A stretch of 64,000 nt of DNA from Aliarcobacter sp017996075 (lineage in GTDB: Bacteria; Campylobacterota; Campylobacteria; Campylobacterales; Arcobacteraceae): NCBI RefSeq assembly GCF_051062515.1, contig NZ_JAMXEK010000001.1, one strand, 5' to 3'. This document shows, in pieces, positions 42,199-50,227 of this stretch. Every line of letters begins with the position of its first letter. Positions within the stretch are counted from its first letter, which is position 1. The translations under genes were made by a program, and so were the position numbers. The notes beneath the pieces were generated by a model. That model was not told the origin of the DNA, did not search any database, and saw nothing but the letters and a program-made list of their open reading frames with translations.

Positions 42199-43371
42199 AT
42201 GAATATAGAAGATATTAAAAAAGCTTTACAAAGTGTTAAATACCCAGGTTTTTCAAAGTCAATTATTGATTTTGGATTTGTAAAGGATATTAAATTAGAT
42301 GCAAGTTCTTGCACAATATTATTAGATATTACTTCAACAGCAAAAGAGGTTGAAGATGAATTAAGAAGAGAGATTCCAAAAGCTCTTCCAAATTTAAATG
42401 TTAATTTAGTTTTTAGTAAACCTAAAGAGGAACAGCAAAAAAGTAATAGTGTAAGTGGTCAAAATATTGCACCACAAATAAAAGATATTGTAATGGTTAG
42501 CTCAGGAAAAGGTGGAGTTGGAAAATCAACTACAACCGTAAATCTTGCAATTGCAGCTGCTATGCAAGGTAAAAAAGTTGGTATTTTAGATGCTGATATT
42601 TATGGACCAAATATTCCTAGAATGATGGGAGTAAATGGAAAAGAGGTTGAAGTAATAGGAAATAAAGCAAAACCATTAAACGCTTATGGTGTTGATGTTA
42701 TGTCTATGGGAATTTTGATGAAAGAGGGAGAAGCTGTTATTTGGAGAGGTGCTATGATTATGAAGGCAATCCAACAGCTTCTAAGAGATATTTTATGGGA
42801 AGAGTTAGATATTTTATTTATTGATATGCCTCCAGGAACAGGAGATGCACAACTTACACTTGCTCAAAGTGTACCTGTAAGTGCTGGAATAAATGTAACA
42901 ACTCCTCAACATGTAGCTCTTGATGATAGTAGAAGATCTTTAGATATGTTCTCTAAACTTCATATTCCAGTTGCTGGAATAGTTGAAAATATGAGTGGAT
43001 TTATCTGTCCATCATGTAACACAGAATCTGATATTTTTGGAAAAGGAACATGTGATGAGTTAGCAAAAGAGTACAATACTCAAGTTTTAGCTCATCTTCC
43101 AATTGAACCTTCTATTAGAGTTGGCGGAGATAGTGGAAAACCAATTGTTTATTTTGAACCTGAATCAATAAGTGCAAAAAGATATATGATGGCTGCAGAT
43201 AAACTTATCTCTATGCTTGAAAATCAAGGTGAAGTTTCAAATGAAGCTATTCAGCCAATTATGCCAGCAGGGGTTAGTGCATGTTCAAGTGAAGGACAAA
43301 AAATTAAAGCTGAACATGATGCTAAAAAAAGTAGTGGTGGAAGTTGCGGAACTGGATGTGGCTGTCACTAA
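42199..43371 (+). CDS. mrp: Mrp/ApbC family Fe-S cluster carrier ATPase
   Basis: A 390-residue P-loop NTPase that carries Fe-S clusters to target proteins. An N-terminal DUF59/MIP18 domain (1-80) precedes the deviant Walker A VSSGKGGVGKSTTTVN, then DADIYGPNIPRMMG and the CPSC pair (about residue 273) that holds the cluster. The C-terminus is an extra Cys-rich tail, SCGTGCGCH. The ribosome binding site (AAAAGGA) can be masked by the leader described upstream. Confidence 0.94.
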   Translation: MNIEDIKKALQSVKYPGFSKSIIDFGFVKDIKLDASSCTILLDITSTAKEVEDELRREIPKALPNLNVNLVFSKPKEEQQKSNSVSGQNIAPQIKDIVMVSSGKGGVGKSTTTVNLAIAAAMQGKKVGILDADIYGPNIPRMMGVNGKEVEVIGNKAKPLNAYGVDVMSMGILMKEGEAVIWRGAMIMKAIQQLLRDILWEELDILFIDMPPGTGDAQLTLAQSVPVSAGINVTTPQHVALDDSRRSLDMFSKLHIPVAGIVENMSGFICPSCNTESDIFGKGTCDELAKEYNTQVLAHLPIEPSIRVGGDSGKPIVYFEPESISAKRYMMAADKLISMLENQGEVSNEAIQPIMPAGVSACSSEGQKIKAEHDAKKSSGGSCGTGCGCH

Positions 43372-43379
43372 AAGAATGC

Positions 43380-43404
43380 TTGGATAGGTAGAATACCTAT
43401 CCAA
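43380..43404. terminator. Terminator between mrp and ectC
   Basis: TTGGATAGGTA and TACCTATCCAA form a perfect 11-bp stem with a GAA loop between convergent genes. Confidence 0.8.
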
Positions 43405-43413
43405 ATTTATAAT

Positions 43414-43809
43414 TTAATCAACTAAAGGATAAACGCCATTTTCATCGTGATTTTCAGTTCCTTTAATTGGTGGATTAAATACACAAATCAGCCTCATATC
43501 TTCACTTCCACCATATAAATTGTGTTCATCATGATTATTTAAAGCGTACATTACACCATCATAAATTTCATGAACAACTCCTGTTTTTAAATCCTCTATT
43601 TTTCCATTTCCAGCAACACAATAAACAGCTTCAAGATGGTTTTGGTAGTGAATGTGTGTTTTTGTGTTTGCTTTTATAATTGTTTCATGAAAAGAAAATC
43701 CCATTCCATCATCTTTTAAAAGCATTCTTCTGCTAAGCCATTGACCATCTTTTGCAAAAACCTCTTTAGAAGTTCCTATTACATCTTTTTTTATATCTCT
43801 TACTATCAT
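43414..43809 (-). CDS. ectC: L-ectoine synthase
   Basis: A 131-residue cupin that cyclises N-gamma-acetyl-diaminobutyrate to the osmolyte ectoine. Conserved stretches: GMGFSFHETIIKANTKTHIHYQNHLEAVYC with the metal-binding residues, and ALNNHDEHNLYGG. The length is normal. Its ATG overlaps the ectB stop by one base. Third gene of ectABC. Confidence 0.96.
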   Translation of the reverse strand: MIVRDIKKDVIGTSKEVFAKDGQWLSRRMLLKDDGMGFSFHETIIKANTKTHIHYQNHLEAVYCVAGNGKIEDLKTGVVHEIYDGVMYALNNHDEHNLYGGSEDMRLICVFNPPIKGTENHDENGVYPLVD

Positions 43810-45089
43810 TAATACTCTCCTTTTAAGTGTTCACTTCTCTCTTCTATTAACTTATCAACTGCTATTTCAAATCTTTTTAATCCCTCTTTTAAAAGCTCTT
43901 CTTCAATTAAAAGTGGTGGTAAAAATTTAACAACTTGACTTTCGCTTCCGCATGTCTCTACAATTAATCCCTCTTGAAATGCTTTTTTAGAAATTTCACC
44001 TGCCATTGATTTATCATTTTTTATCTCAAAACCATAAACCAAACCTCTACCTCTTACATCAATATCATAAACATCTTTGTACTTATTTGCAATTTGAGTT
44101 AAACTATCTTTTAAAATTTCCTCTTTATATTTTACAGCTTTTGATAAATTATCATTTTGCCAATAGTGTTCAAGAGATACTTTTGAAGCAACAAAGGCTA
44201 AATTATTTCCTCTAAAAGTTCCTGTGTGCTCACCTGGTTTCCATTGATCTAAATGTGGTTTAAATAGTAAAAGTGCCATTGGTAAGCCACCACCTATTGA
44301 TTTTGACAAGGTTACCATATCAGGATTTATTCCAGCAAATTCAAAAGAGAAAAACTCCCCACTTCTTCCATTTCCTACTTGAATATCATCAATAATTAAT
44401 AAAATATCAAACTCTCTACAAATTGCTTCAAGTTCTTGTAACCACTCTTTTGAAGCTACATTTATTCCACCTTCGCCTTGAATAGTTTCAAGTATAACAG
44501 CAGCTGGTAAATCAACTCCACTACTTCCATCTTCTAAAAACTTTCTAAAATATTTAAGTGTATTCATATCATCAAAATAACCATCAAAAGGCATAAATGT
44601 AGCATTTGTTCTACTTATATAACTCTCATCTCTATACTCATTGTTTCCAGTAACCGCTAATGAGCCTTGAGATAAGCCATGGTAACCATTTGTAAATGCC
44701 ACAACATTACTTCTACCCTTTACAAGCCTTGCTAATTTTAAAGCTGTTTCAACGGCATTTGTTCCTGTTGGTCCTGTAAATTGAAGTTTATATTCAAGAT
44801 TTCTTGGTTTTAAAATTAAACTTTCAAAAGTTTGTAAAAACTCTTTTTTAGCAGTTGTTGCCATATCAAGCCCATGAACTATTCCATCTTCTTGCAAGTA
44901 TTCAATCAAAGCTTTACTTATATGTTCATTGTTGTGTCCATAATTTAAAGTTCCAGCTCCTGCAAAAAAGTCGATATATTCAACTCCTTGCTCATCTGTT
45001 AAAATAGCACCTTTTGCTTTTTTAAAAATTGTTGGGAAACTTCTTATATATCCTCTTACTTCTGATTCTAGTTTTTCAAATATTCTCAT
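43809..45089 (-). CDS. ectB: Diaminobutyrate-2-oxoglutarate transaminase
   Basis: A 426-residue class III aminotransferase turning aspartate semialdehyde into 2,4-diaminobutyrate. EctB features: SEVRGYIRSFPTIF near the start, YGHNNEHI, FTGPTGTNAVETALKLAR, LLIIDDIQVGNGRSG, and the PLP Lys in TLSKSIGGGLPMAL. Second gene of ectABC, 10 bases downstream of ectA. Confidence 0.97.
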   Translation of the reverse strand: MRIFEKLESEVRGYIRSFPTIFKKAKGAILTDEQGVEYIDFFAGAGTLNYGHNNEHISKALIEYLQEDGIVHGLDMATTAKKEFLQTFESLILKPRNLEYKLQFTGPTGTNAVETALKLARLVKGRSNVVAFTNGYHGLSQGSLAVTGNNEYRDESYISRTNATFMPFDGYFDDMNTLKYFRKFLEDGSSGVDLPAAVILETIQGEGGINVASKEWLQELEAICREFDILLIIDDIQVGNGRSGEFFSFEFAGINPDMVTLSKSIGGGLPMALLLFKPHLDQWKPGEHTGTFRGNNLAFVASKVSLEHYWQNDNLSKAVKYKEEILKDSLTQIANKYKDVYDIDVRGRGLVYGFEIKNDKSMAGEISKKAFQEGLIVETCGSESQVVKFLPPLLIEEELLKEGLKRFEIAVDKLIEERSEHLKGEY

Positions 45090-45099
45090 TTTTTCTCCT

Positions 45100-45575
45100 T
45101 TATTTTATTGGTCCAATTTTAAATTGAACTTCCTCTTCGTGTGAATCTATAAAATCTTCAATAAAAAATAGTATATTTTTTTCTATTTTTGTTTCATACT
45201 TTTGTGCAAATTTTTCAAAAACTCTTTGTGATGATATATTTGAAGGTGATATAGTTGAGATTAAATATCTTATATTTTTTCTTGTCACTATATTGTCTAT
45301 TAAATTTAAAGCTAGATTTTTTCCTCTATGATTTTCATCAACAGATACTTGCCAAATAAAAAGTGTATTATTTTCATTTGGTAAATAATATCCTGAAACA
45401 AAACCAATAATCTGATTTTCAAATAGAGCAACACTACAGCTATTTTTAAAGTGAGTTGATTGAAGAAGGTACAAATACTGCGAGTTTAAGTCTAAGACTT
45501 TGTTTTTTTAACTAAATCATATATATGTTTAGCGTCATTTTTTTCTGGTTCTCTTATGGTGTATCTGGTATCCAT
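45100..45575 (-). pseudogene. ectA: Diaminobutyrate acetyltransferase, frameshifted in an A7 run
   Basis: A GNAT-fold acetyltransferase of ectoine synthesis, split in two frames. The first part starts at ATG 45575 (GGAG 4 bases upstream), MDTRYTIREPEKNDAKHIY, and stops at TAG soon after LVKKTKS. The second part, in the -1 frame, continues the family as VLDLNSQYLYLLQSTHF and runs to a normal end. The junction is seven A at 45503-45509 (minus strand). One missing A restores a 158-residue protein of normal length. It may be a real mutation, a sequencing error or a slippage site; the rest of the operon is intact. Confidence 0.85.
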
Positions 45576-45598
45576 AATGCTCCTTTTAGTAAAAATTA

Positions 45599-45642
45599 TG
45601 TAAAAAAATTACAAACTTTATGTAAAATATTTACAAACTATG
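45599..45642 (-). promoter_or_regulatory. Two tandem 22-bp repeats upstream of ectA
   Basis: The units 45599-45620 and 45621-45642 match in 18 of 22 positions. Each contains a palindrome-like core, for example TGTAAAATATTTACA at 45621. On the minus strand TTTACA (45621-45626) and TACATA (45597-45602) are 18 bases apart and could be -35 and -10 of the ect operon, so a regulator bound here would sit on the promoter. Confidence 0.55.
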
Positions 45643-45752
45643 AGTAGAATTTATACCATTTTAAAATAAGTTATAGCTTAATGCTTTTAATATTATTGTA
45701 TGATTTATTTGGTTCGATGTCGTTTTTTAGGGTGTTTAAGAAATTTGGTAAA

Positions 45753-46097
45753 TTAGAAGTTATCTAGTTTTTCAGAATCAGAACTTGAGAGTGTTTCTAG
45801 TTTTTTTTCAATAATTTTTAGAAATTCTTGTTTATGTTTTAAATCCATATTGTCTTCAATTATCTCCAAAATATATAAAATTCCATTTGAATTTATTTTT
45901 TTTATTGTTGCAAGATAATGAACAAACGCTATTATTTTAATATCATCTATTGAATAAAGTTTTTTTATAGTTTTATCTTTTTCTAAAGGAAGAAGAAGTT
46001 TTTCTTCATATATTTTTAGAGTTCTTGTTTTCGTATTTAGAAGTTCTGAAATACTACTAAGTGGTAAGATGTTTTTTTGATTATTTAAAAGTGCCAT
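45753..46097 (-). CDS. MerR-like DNA-binding regulator
   Basis: A 114-residue protein with a MerR-type winged helix: ILPLSSISELLNTKTRTLKIYEEKLLLPLEKDKT (helix-turn-helix), LYSIDDIKIIAFVHYL, and a short coiled C-terminal part. It lacks a clear effector domain and Cys residues. It lies upstream of ectA on the same strand with 177 bases between them, in which the tandem repeats lie. Control of ect is suggested only by position. Confidence 0.7.
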   Translation of the reverse strand: MALLNNQKNILPLSSISELLNTKTRTLKIYEEKLLLPLEKDKTIKKLYSIDDIKIIAFVHYLATIKKINSNGILYILEIIEDNMDLKHKQEFLKIIEKKLETLSSSDSEKLDNF

Positions 46098-46123
46098 TTT
46101 TTATTTTGAAAGAAGTGTGGAAT

Positions 46124-46381
46124 TTATCCACACTTGTAATACTCTTGGAATAATTCTTCTACTTTTTCTATTACTAACTCTTCGTGCCAATTGTGTCTTT
46201 TAGCAAAAGTTTTGATTTCATAGCTTTTCTCCTCTTCTGTACAAAAAAAGTATAATTTTTTTACAAAAGGTTTTGGAACTGATATTGCAATTTTTTGAAA
46301 ATAGTTCTCTTTACAAGCTGGAGAGCAAAAAACTTTTGAAATTGGTATTTTCTTAGAGCAGTGTTGACAGCTATTTGTCAT
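46124..46381 (-). CDS. Small zinc-ribbon-like protein of unknown function
   Basis: An 85-residue protein. The first 25 residues hold CQHC and CSPAC, a four-Cys arrangement likely to bind zinc. The rest is a helical, charged segment ending KCG. I do not recognise the family. It has its own TATAAT on the minus strand near 46411-46416 and GGAG before the ATG, and lies 26 bases upstream of the MerR-like gene, so the two may be one unit. Confidence 0.65.
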   Translation of the reverse strand: MTNSCQHCSKKIPISKVFCSPACKENYFQKIAISVPKPFVKKLYFFCTEEEKSYEIKTFAKRHNWHEELVIEKVEELFQEYYKCG

Positions 46382-46468
46382 TTAAACTCCTTTTTTAGTT
46401 TTTGTTGCGAGCATTATAACAAGCAATTATTAAATGCAACTTAGTTGTATAAGAAATATTAATAATTT

Positions 46469-47149
46469 TTATCTGTTTCTTGAGTTTTTTTCTTCTATCC
46501 CAGAAATTTCAAATCTTCTTGCTAACTCTTGTTTTACTCTATCAGGATTTATATTAAGACTTGCAAGAGCTACTAAAACATGATATGTAATATCGGCTGC
46601 TTCGTATATTGCTTCATTTTCATTTTTATCTTTTATTGCAAAAGTGAACTCTCCTGCTTCTTCTACAATTTTTTTAAGCATAGAGTTTTGGCTACCATTT
46701 AAAAGTTTTGCAGTGTAAGATTTTGTAATATCTTCATTTTTTCTTTTTTGTATAGTATGGTATAAATTATCTATTACACTATAAGTTTTTGATAAATCAA
46801 TTTTTACATTTTCAACAACTTCACTATTTTCAAGATTTGTAAAAAAACAAGATTTTCTTCCTGTGTGACAAGCAACTCCTTCTTGAATTACTTTAAATAG
46901 AAGAGTATCATTGTCGCAATCAAGGAAAATATTTACTATTTTTTGAGTGTGATTTGAGCTTTCACCCTTTTTCCAAATTCTTTGCTTACTTCTACTAAAA
47001 TAGTGTGCATATCCAGTTTTTAGTGTAATTTCTAAAGCTTCTTTGTTTGTATATCCTAGCATTAAAACTTCATTTGAACTACTATCTTGAGTTATAACAG
47101 GTATTAAATCTGTCATTTTTCCCCAATCTATTTTTTCTATATCTTTCAT
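46469..47149 (-). CDS. hisIE: Bifunctional HisI/HisE (PR-AMP cyclohydrolase / PR-ATP pyrophosphatase)
   Basis: A 226-residue fusion catalysing steps 2 and 3 of histidine synthesis. HisI (about 1-115): VLMLGYTNKEALE, TGYAHYFSRSKQRIWKKGE, DCDNDTLLFKV and the zinc-binding GVACHTGRKSCFF. HisE (about 125-215): KLLNGSQNSMLKKIVEEAGEFTFA and EAADITYHVLVAL. It is downstream of the small exported protein and starts right at its stop. Confidence 0.95.
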   Translation of the reverse strand: MKDIEKIDWGKMTDLIPVITQDSSSNEVLMLGYTNKEALEITLKTGYAHYFSRSKQRIWKKGESSNHTQKIVNIFLDCDNDTLLFKVIQEGVACHTGRKSCFFTNLENSEVVENVKIDLSKTYSVIDNLYHTIQKRKNEDITKSYTAKLLNGSQNSMLKKIVEEAGEFTFAIKDKNENEAIYEAADITYHVLVALASLNINPDRVKQELARRFEISGIEEKNSRNR

Positions 47150-47416
47150 CTAATTAATACCTTTAAATTTTGTTCCAACATCTATTTTTAATCTATCTAT
47201 AGCCATAAGCTCTTTATCTATACCAATATCAATTCCAAAGTCATATTTTTTGTTGTCACCATCATTTTGATTATCGTTATATTTTTTGATTTTGTCATAT
47301 TTTTGGTTTTGATTATATTTTATTGGAGGTTTTATTTTAAGAACAGATTCAATAGAATCAGCAAAAAGGTGGTTAAAAGAAGATAGTAATAATAATAAAA
47401 TTAAAGCTATTTTCAT
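47150..47416 (-). CDS. Small exported protein of unknown function
   Basis: An 88-residue protein with a signal peptide (cleavage near SFNHLFA) and a mature part of about 68 residues rich in Lys, Asn and Asp (YNQNQKYDKIKKYNDNQ). No domain is recognised. Its last codon lies next to the hisIE start, and the prohibitin-like gene is 30 bases upstream, so it is probably cotranscribed. Confidence 0.6.
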   Translation of the reverse strand: MKIALILLLLLSSFNHLFADSIESVLKIKPPIKYNQNQKYDKIKKYNDNQNDGDNKKYDFGIDIGIDKELMAIDRLKIDVGTKFKGIN

Positions 47417-47445
47417 TTTTCCCCATCCTTTTTGAAGTTTACATA

Positions 47446-48522
47446 CTATTTTTGATTAACTACAGTATCTCTATTTTTATCTTTTGTATCAACCCAAATA
47501 TTTGGAGTTGAACCACCTGGCGTTAAGAAAATTTTAGCATCTTTGTTTTCTCTTAAGGCTTCGTTGAATTTCCCTTGAACTTCAATTTGTTGCATTTGAA
47601 GAAGACTAGGTGTTAAAGATTCAGCAATAACTTTATTTGCAACAGATTGTGCTTTTGCTTCAATAGCTACAGCATCAGCTCTACCTTGTGCTTCGATTCT
47701 TTTAGCTTCAGCTTCTCCAGTTGCAAGTGCAGCTCTTTTTTCAGCTTCTTGCTTAGCTCTTTGAACTTCGTATCTTACTCTTTCTGCTTCTTGATTTGCT
47801 ATTTGAACTTTTTCAATTTGTTCTTTTATTTTTTCAGGAAGAACTATCTCTTTTAGTTGAACAGATTCAACAATAACTGCATTTTTAGATCTCTCATTTA
47901 CTTTTTCTTTGATTAATCTATCAAGACTTTCAGCAACTTCATTTCTTTTCATTGGAAGAACTTCGGCATTGTATCCACCAAGAACACTTCTTGCAACTTC
48001 TCCAACAACTTGATTTACAATTTTATCTTCCCAAGATGGTCCCCAAGTTGCAATTGTTTCAGGAACTCCACTTGCAATAATATTGTATTGAACTGTTAAT
48101 TCAATAGAGATTGGTAAACCCCTTGAATCTAAAACATTTATTGCAGGGTTATTTTTTATACTTTGATCAAATGAACCAATACTTTGAGTGTTCATATATG
48201 TTAAAAGTCTAACTTTTGTATCAACAACAATAACTTTTTGTATTACTGGTATATAAAAATGGAATCCTGGATTTAAAGGTTCTTTATCGTATTTTCCTGT
48301 TGTTGCTTTAATACCAACTTGTCCTGATTCAATAATAACAAATGGTTTAAACAAAAATAGTGCACCAATTAGTATAATTACAAGGTATAACATACCTGCT
48401 TTTTTACCAAAATTTTTGAAAAATTCTGGAGTTTCAAATGGTGGTTGAAAATTTCCACCTCCACCACCACTAGGTTTATTTCCTTGCTGTCTGTTCTTAA
48501 AATAGTCGTTATCTATTGGCAT
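47446..48522 (-). CDS. Prohibitin/SPFH-domain membrane protein
   Basis: A 358-residue protein anchored by one transmembrane helix (about 43-65), preceded by a Gly-rich cytoplasmic stretch (NKPSGGGGGN). The SPFH domain follows (about 65-260) and then a long coiled coil with EAEKRAALATGEAEAKR repeats. Prohibitin and HflK/C relatives form ring assemblies that organise membranes and regulate FtsH. The subfamily is prohibitin by length and by QVGIKATTGKY. Confidence 0.88.
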   Translation of the reverse strand: MPIDNDYFKNRQQGNKPSGGGGGNFQPPFETPEFFKNFGKKAGMLYLVIILIGALFLFKPFVIIESGQVGIKATTGKYDKEPLNPGFHFYIPVIQKVIVVDTKVRLLTYMNTQSIGSFDQSIKNNPAINVLDSRGLPISIELTVQYNIIASGVPETIATWGPSWEDKIVNQVVGEVARSVLGGYNAEVLPMKRNEVAESLDRLIKEKVNERSKNAVIVESVQLKEIVLPEKIKEQIEKVQIANQEAERVRYEVQRAKQEAEKRAALATGEAEAKRIEAQGRADAVAIEAKAQSVANKVIAESLTPSLLQMQQIEVQGKFNEALRENKDAKIFLTPGGSTPNIWVDTKDKNRDTVVNQK

Positions 48523-48564
48523 AATCTTCCTTATCTTTTTTTTAATCTAATATACTATTTAAAA

Positions 48565-49485
48565 TTAGTTAATATATGTTAAATACTTTGTATATTTTGG
48601 ATTTTTTCCAGTTACTACATCAAAATATGCAGATTGAATCTTTTCTGTAATTTCTCCTCTACTTCCACATCCAATAACTCTTGCATCAACTTCTCTAATA
48701 GGAGTAATCTCAGCTGCTGTTCCTGTAAAGAATGCTTCATCAGCTACATAAATCTCTTCTCTAGTTATTCTTCTTCTAACAACTTCAATTCCCATATCAT
48801 GTGCTAAATCAATTGCAGTTGCTTGAGTAATTGACTCTAAAGAGTTATCATTTGGTGGAGAGATTAATTTTCCATCTTTAACTATAAAGAAACATGCACC
48901 TGATGCTTCTGCAATATATCCTTGGTCATCTCTCAACAAAGCTTCATCATATCCAGCTTCAACAGCTTCAAATTTTGCCATTTGAGAGTTCATGTAGTTT
49001 GCAACTGATTTTGCTTTTCCCATACCTGAAGTATTAGGAGTTCTTGTAAAAGATGAAATTTTTACTCTAACACCTTTTTTAAGACCCTCTTCTCCTAGAT
49101 ATGCACCCCATTCCCAAGCTGAAATTGATACTTTTACAGGTGCATCTTTATGATAAAGTCCCATAACTCCATATCCTAAATATACAAGTGGTCTAATATA
49201 TGCACCATTTGTTAGTTCATTTTTTTGAAGTAGCTCTACTTGAGCTTTATTTAACTCTTCTAGTGAAAATGGAACATTCATTAATGTCATTTTTGATGAG
49301 TTTAAAAGTCTTTGAGTATGTTCATTTAGTTTAAAAATTGCACATCTTCCATCAACAGTTTTATAAGCTTTTGTTCCTTCAATTGCACCATTTCCATAGT
49401 GTAAAGTGTGACTTAAAACGTGTACTTTTGCTTCATTCCAAGGAGTAAACTCTCCATCCATCCATATATATTTTGATTCAGTCAT
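48565..49485 (-). CDS. ilvE: Branched-chain amino acid aminotransferase
   Basis: A 306-residue PLP fold-type IV enzyme for the last step of valine, leucine and isoleucine synthesis. Features: WMDGEFTPWNEAKVHVLSHTLHYG start, FEGTKAY-like IEGTKAY, PLP Lys in KAKSVANYMNS region, and YIAEASGACFF. The length is standard. Divergent from the lipoprotein gene. Confidence 0.95.
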   Translation of the reverse strand: MTESKYIWMDGEFTPWNEAKVHVLSHTLHYGNGAIEGTKAYKTVDGRCAIFKLNEHTQRLLNSSKMTLMNVPFSLEELNKAQVELLQKNELTNGAYIRPLVYLGYGVMGLYHKDAPVKVSISAWEWGAYLGEEGLKKGVRVKISSFTRTPNTSGMGKAKSVANYMNSQMAKFEAVEAGYDEALLRDDQGYIAEASGACFFIVKDGKLISPPNDNSLESITQATAIDLAHDMGIEVVRRRITREEIYVADEAFFTGTAAEITPIREVDARVIGCGSRGEITEKIQSAYFDVVTGKNPKYTKYLTYIN

Positions 49486-49595
49486 TGGTTTTATTATCCT
49501 AAAATTAGATTTTAATGAATAATATTATCAAAAAGATAATTAAAATAAGTTCTAAGATTAAAAAATGTACTATTCGTAAAATATTTGGAAATAAA

Positions 49596-50180
49596 ATGAT
49601 AAAAAACCTGATACTAATTTTAATAATACTATTTTTTAGCTCTTGTGCGGTAAATCAAAATAGATTGGAACCAATAAAAAAAGAGCCAATAAACGAAGAT
49701 CTTTTAAGTCATATTAGGTATATATTATACTTAATGCAAACAAATGATTTAAAAAATTTAAATGAGATTTATATAAACAAAAACTATGGTTATTTTGAAG
49801 TAAATTTAAATGAATTAGAAAATAAACCACAAATAATCAAAAAACATAAAATTGAAGAAATTGATACATATATTGAAAGTTTTGATATAGAAAATATTGA
49901 AGTTTCATTTAATTGTAGTCCTTATAATGATGCATTTTATGGGTGGAGCAAAGATGGAGTTTTTATTTTTGAAGCAAAAACAAACTACTTAGATACTTTT
50001 TTAAATGATAAAACTAAAGAGGAAAAAGAGTTTACTAAAAAAGTTAAAAATATTAGTTATGAAGTTGTTGCTACAAATAACACTGTATTTTATATTACAA
50101 AAATTGATAAAAAATATTATATTACATTAATCGATAATTTAAAAACAAATTGTAGTAATTCTTTAATTCAAGCTTTTTAG
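49596..50180 (+). CDS. Putative lipoprotein of unknown function
   Basis: A protein of about 194 residues. The start at 49596 gives a lipoprotein signal: MIKNLILILIILFFSSC, lipobox FFSSC with Cys at about 18, and GGAAA upstream. A start at 49515 would put 27 basic residues in front and is less likely. The mature part is Asn/Lys-rich with no known domain (ELENKPQIIKKHKIEEID, FNCSPYNDAFYGWSKDG). It precedes metH by 47 bases. Confidence 0.65.
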   Translation: MIKNLILILIILFFSSCAVNQNRLEPIKKEPINEDLLSHIRYILYLMQTNDLKNLNEIYINKNYGYFEVNLNELENKPQIIKKHKIEEIDTYIESFDIENIEVSFNCSPYNDAFYGWSKDGVFIFEAKTNYLDTFLNDKTKEEKEFTKKVKNISYEVVATNNTVFYITKIDKKYYITLIDNLKTNCSNSLIQAF

Positions 50181-50227
50181 CAATTTTAAAATATAATATA
50201 AACTTTAAATAAATATAAGAAGATGAT

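Noticed and set aside
45475..45575. A separate small protein encoded by the first ectA part
   Set aside because: Its residues continue the EctA family directly into the next frame, so it is part of ectA.
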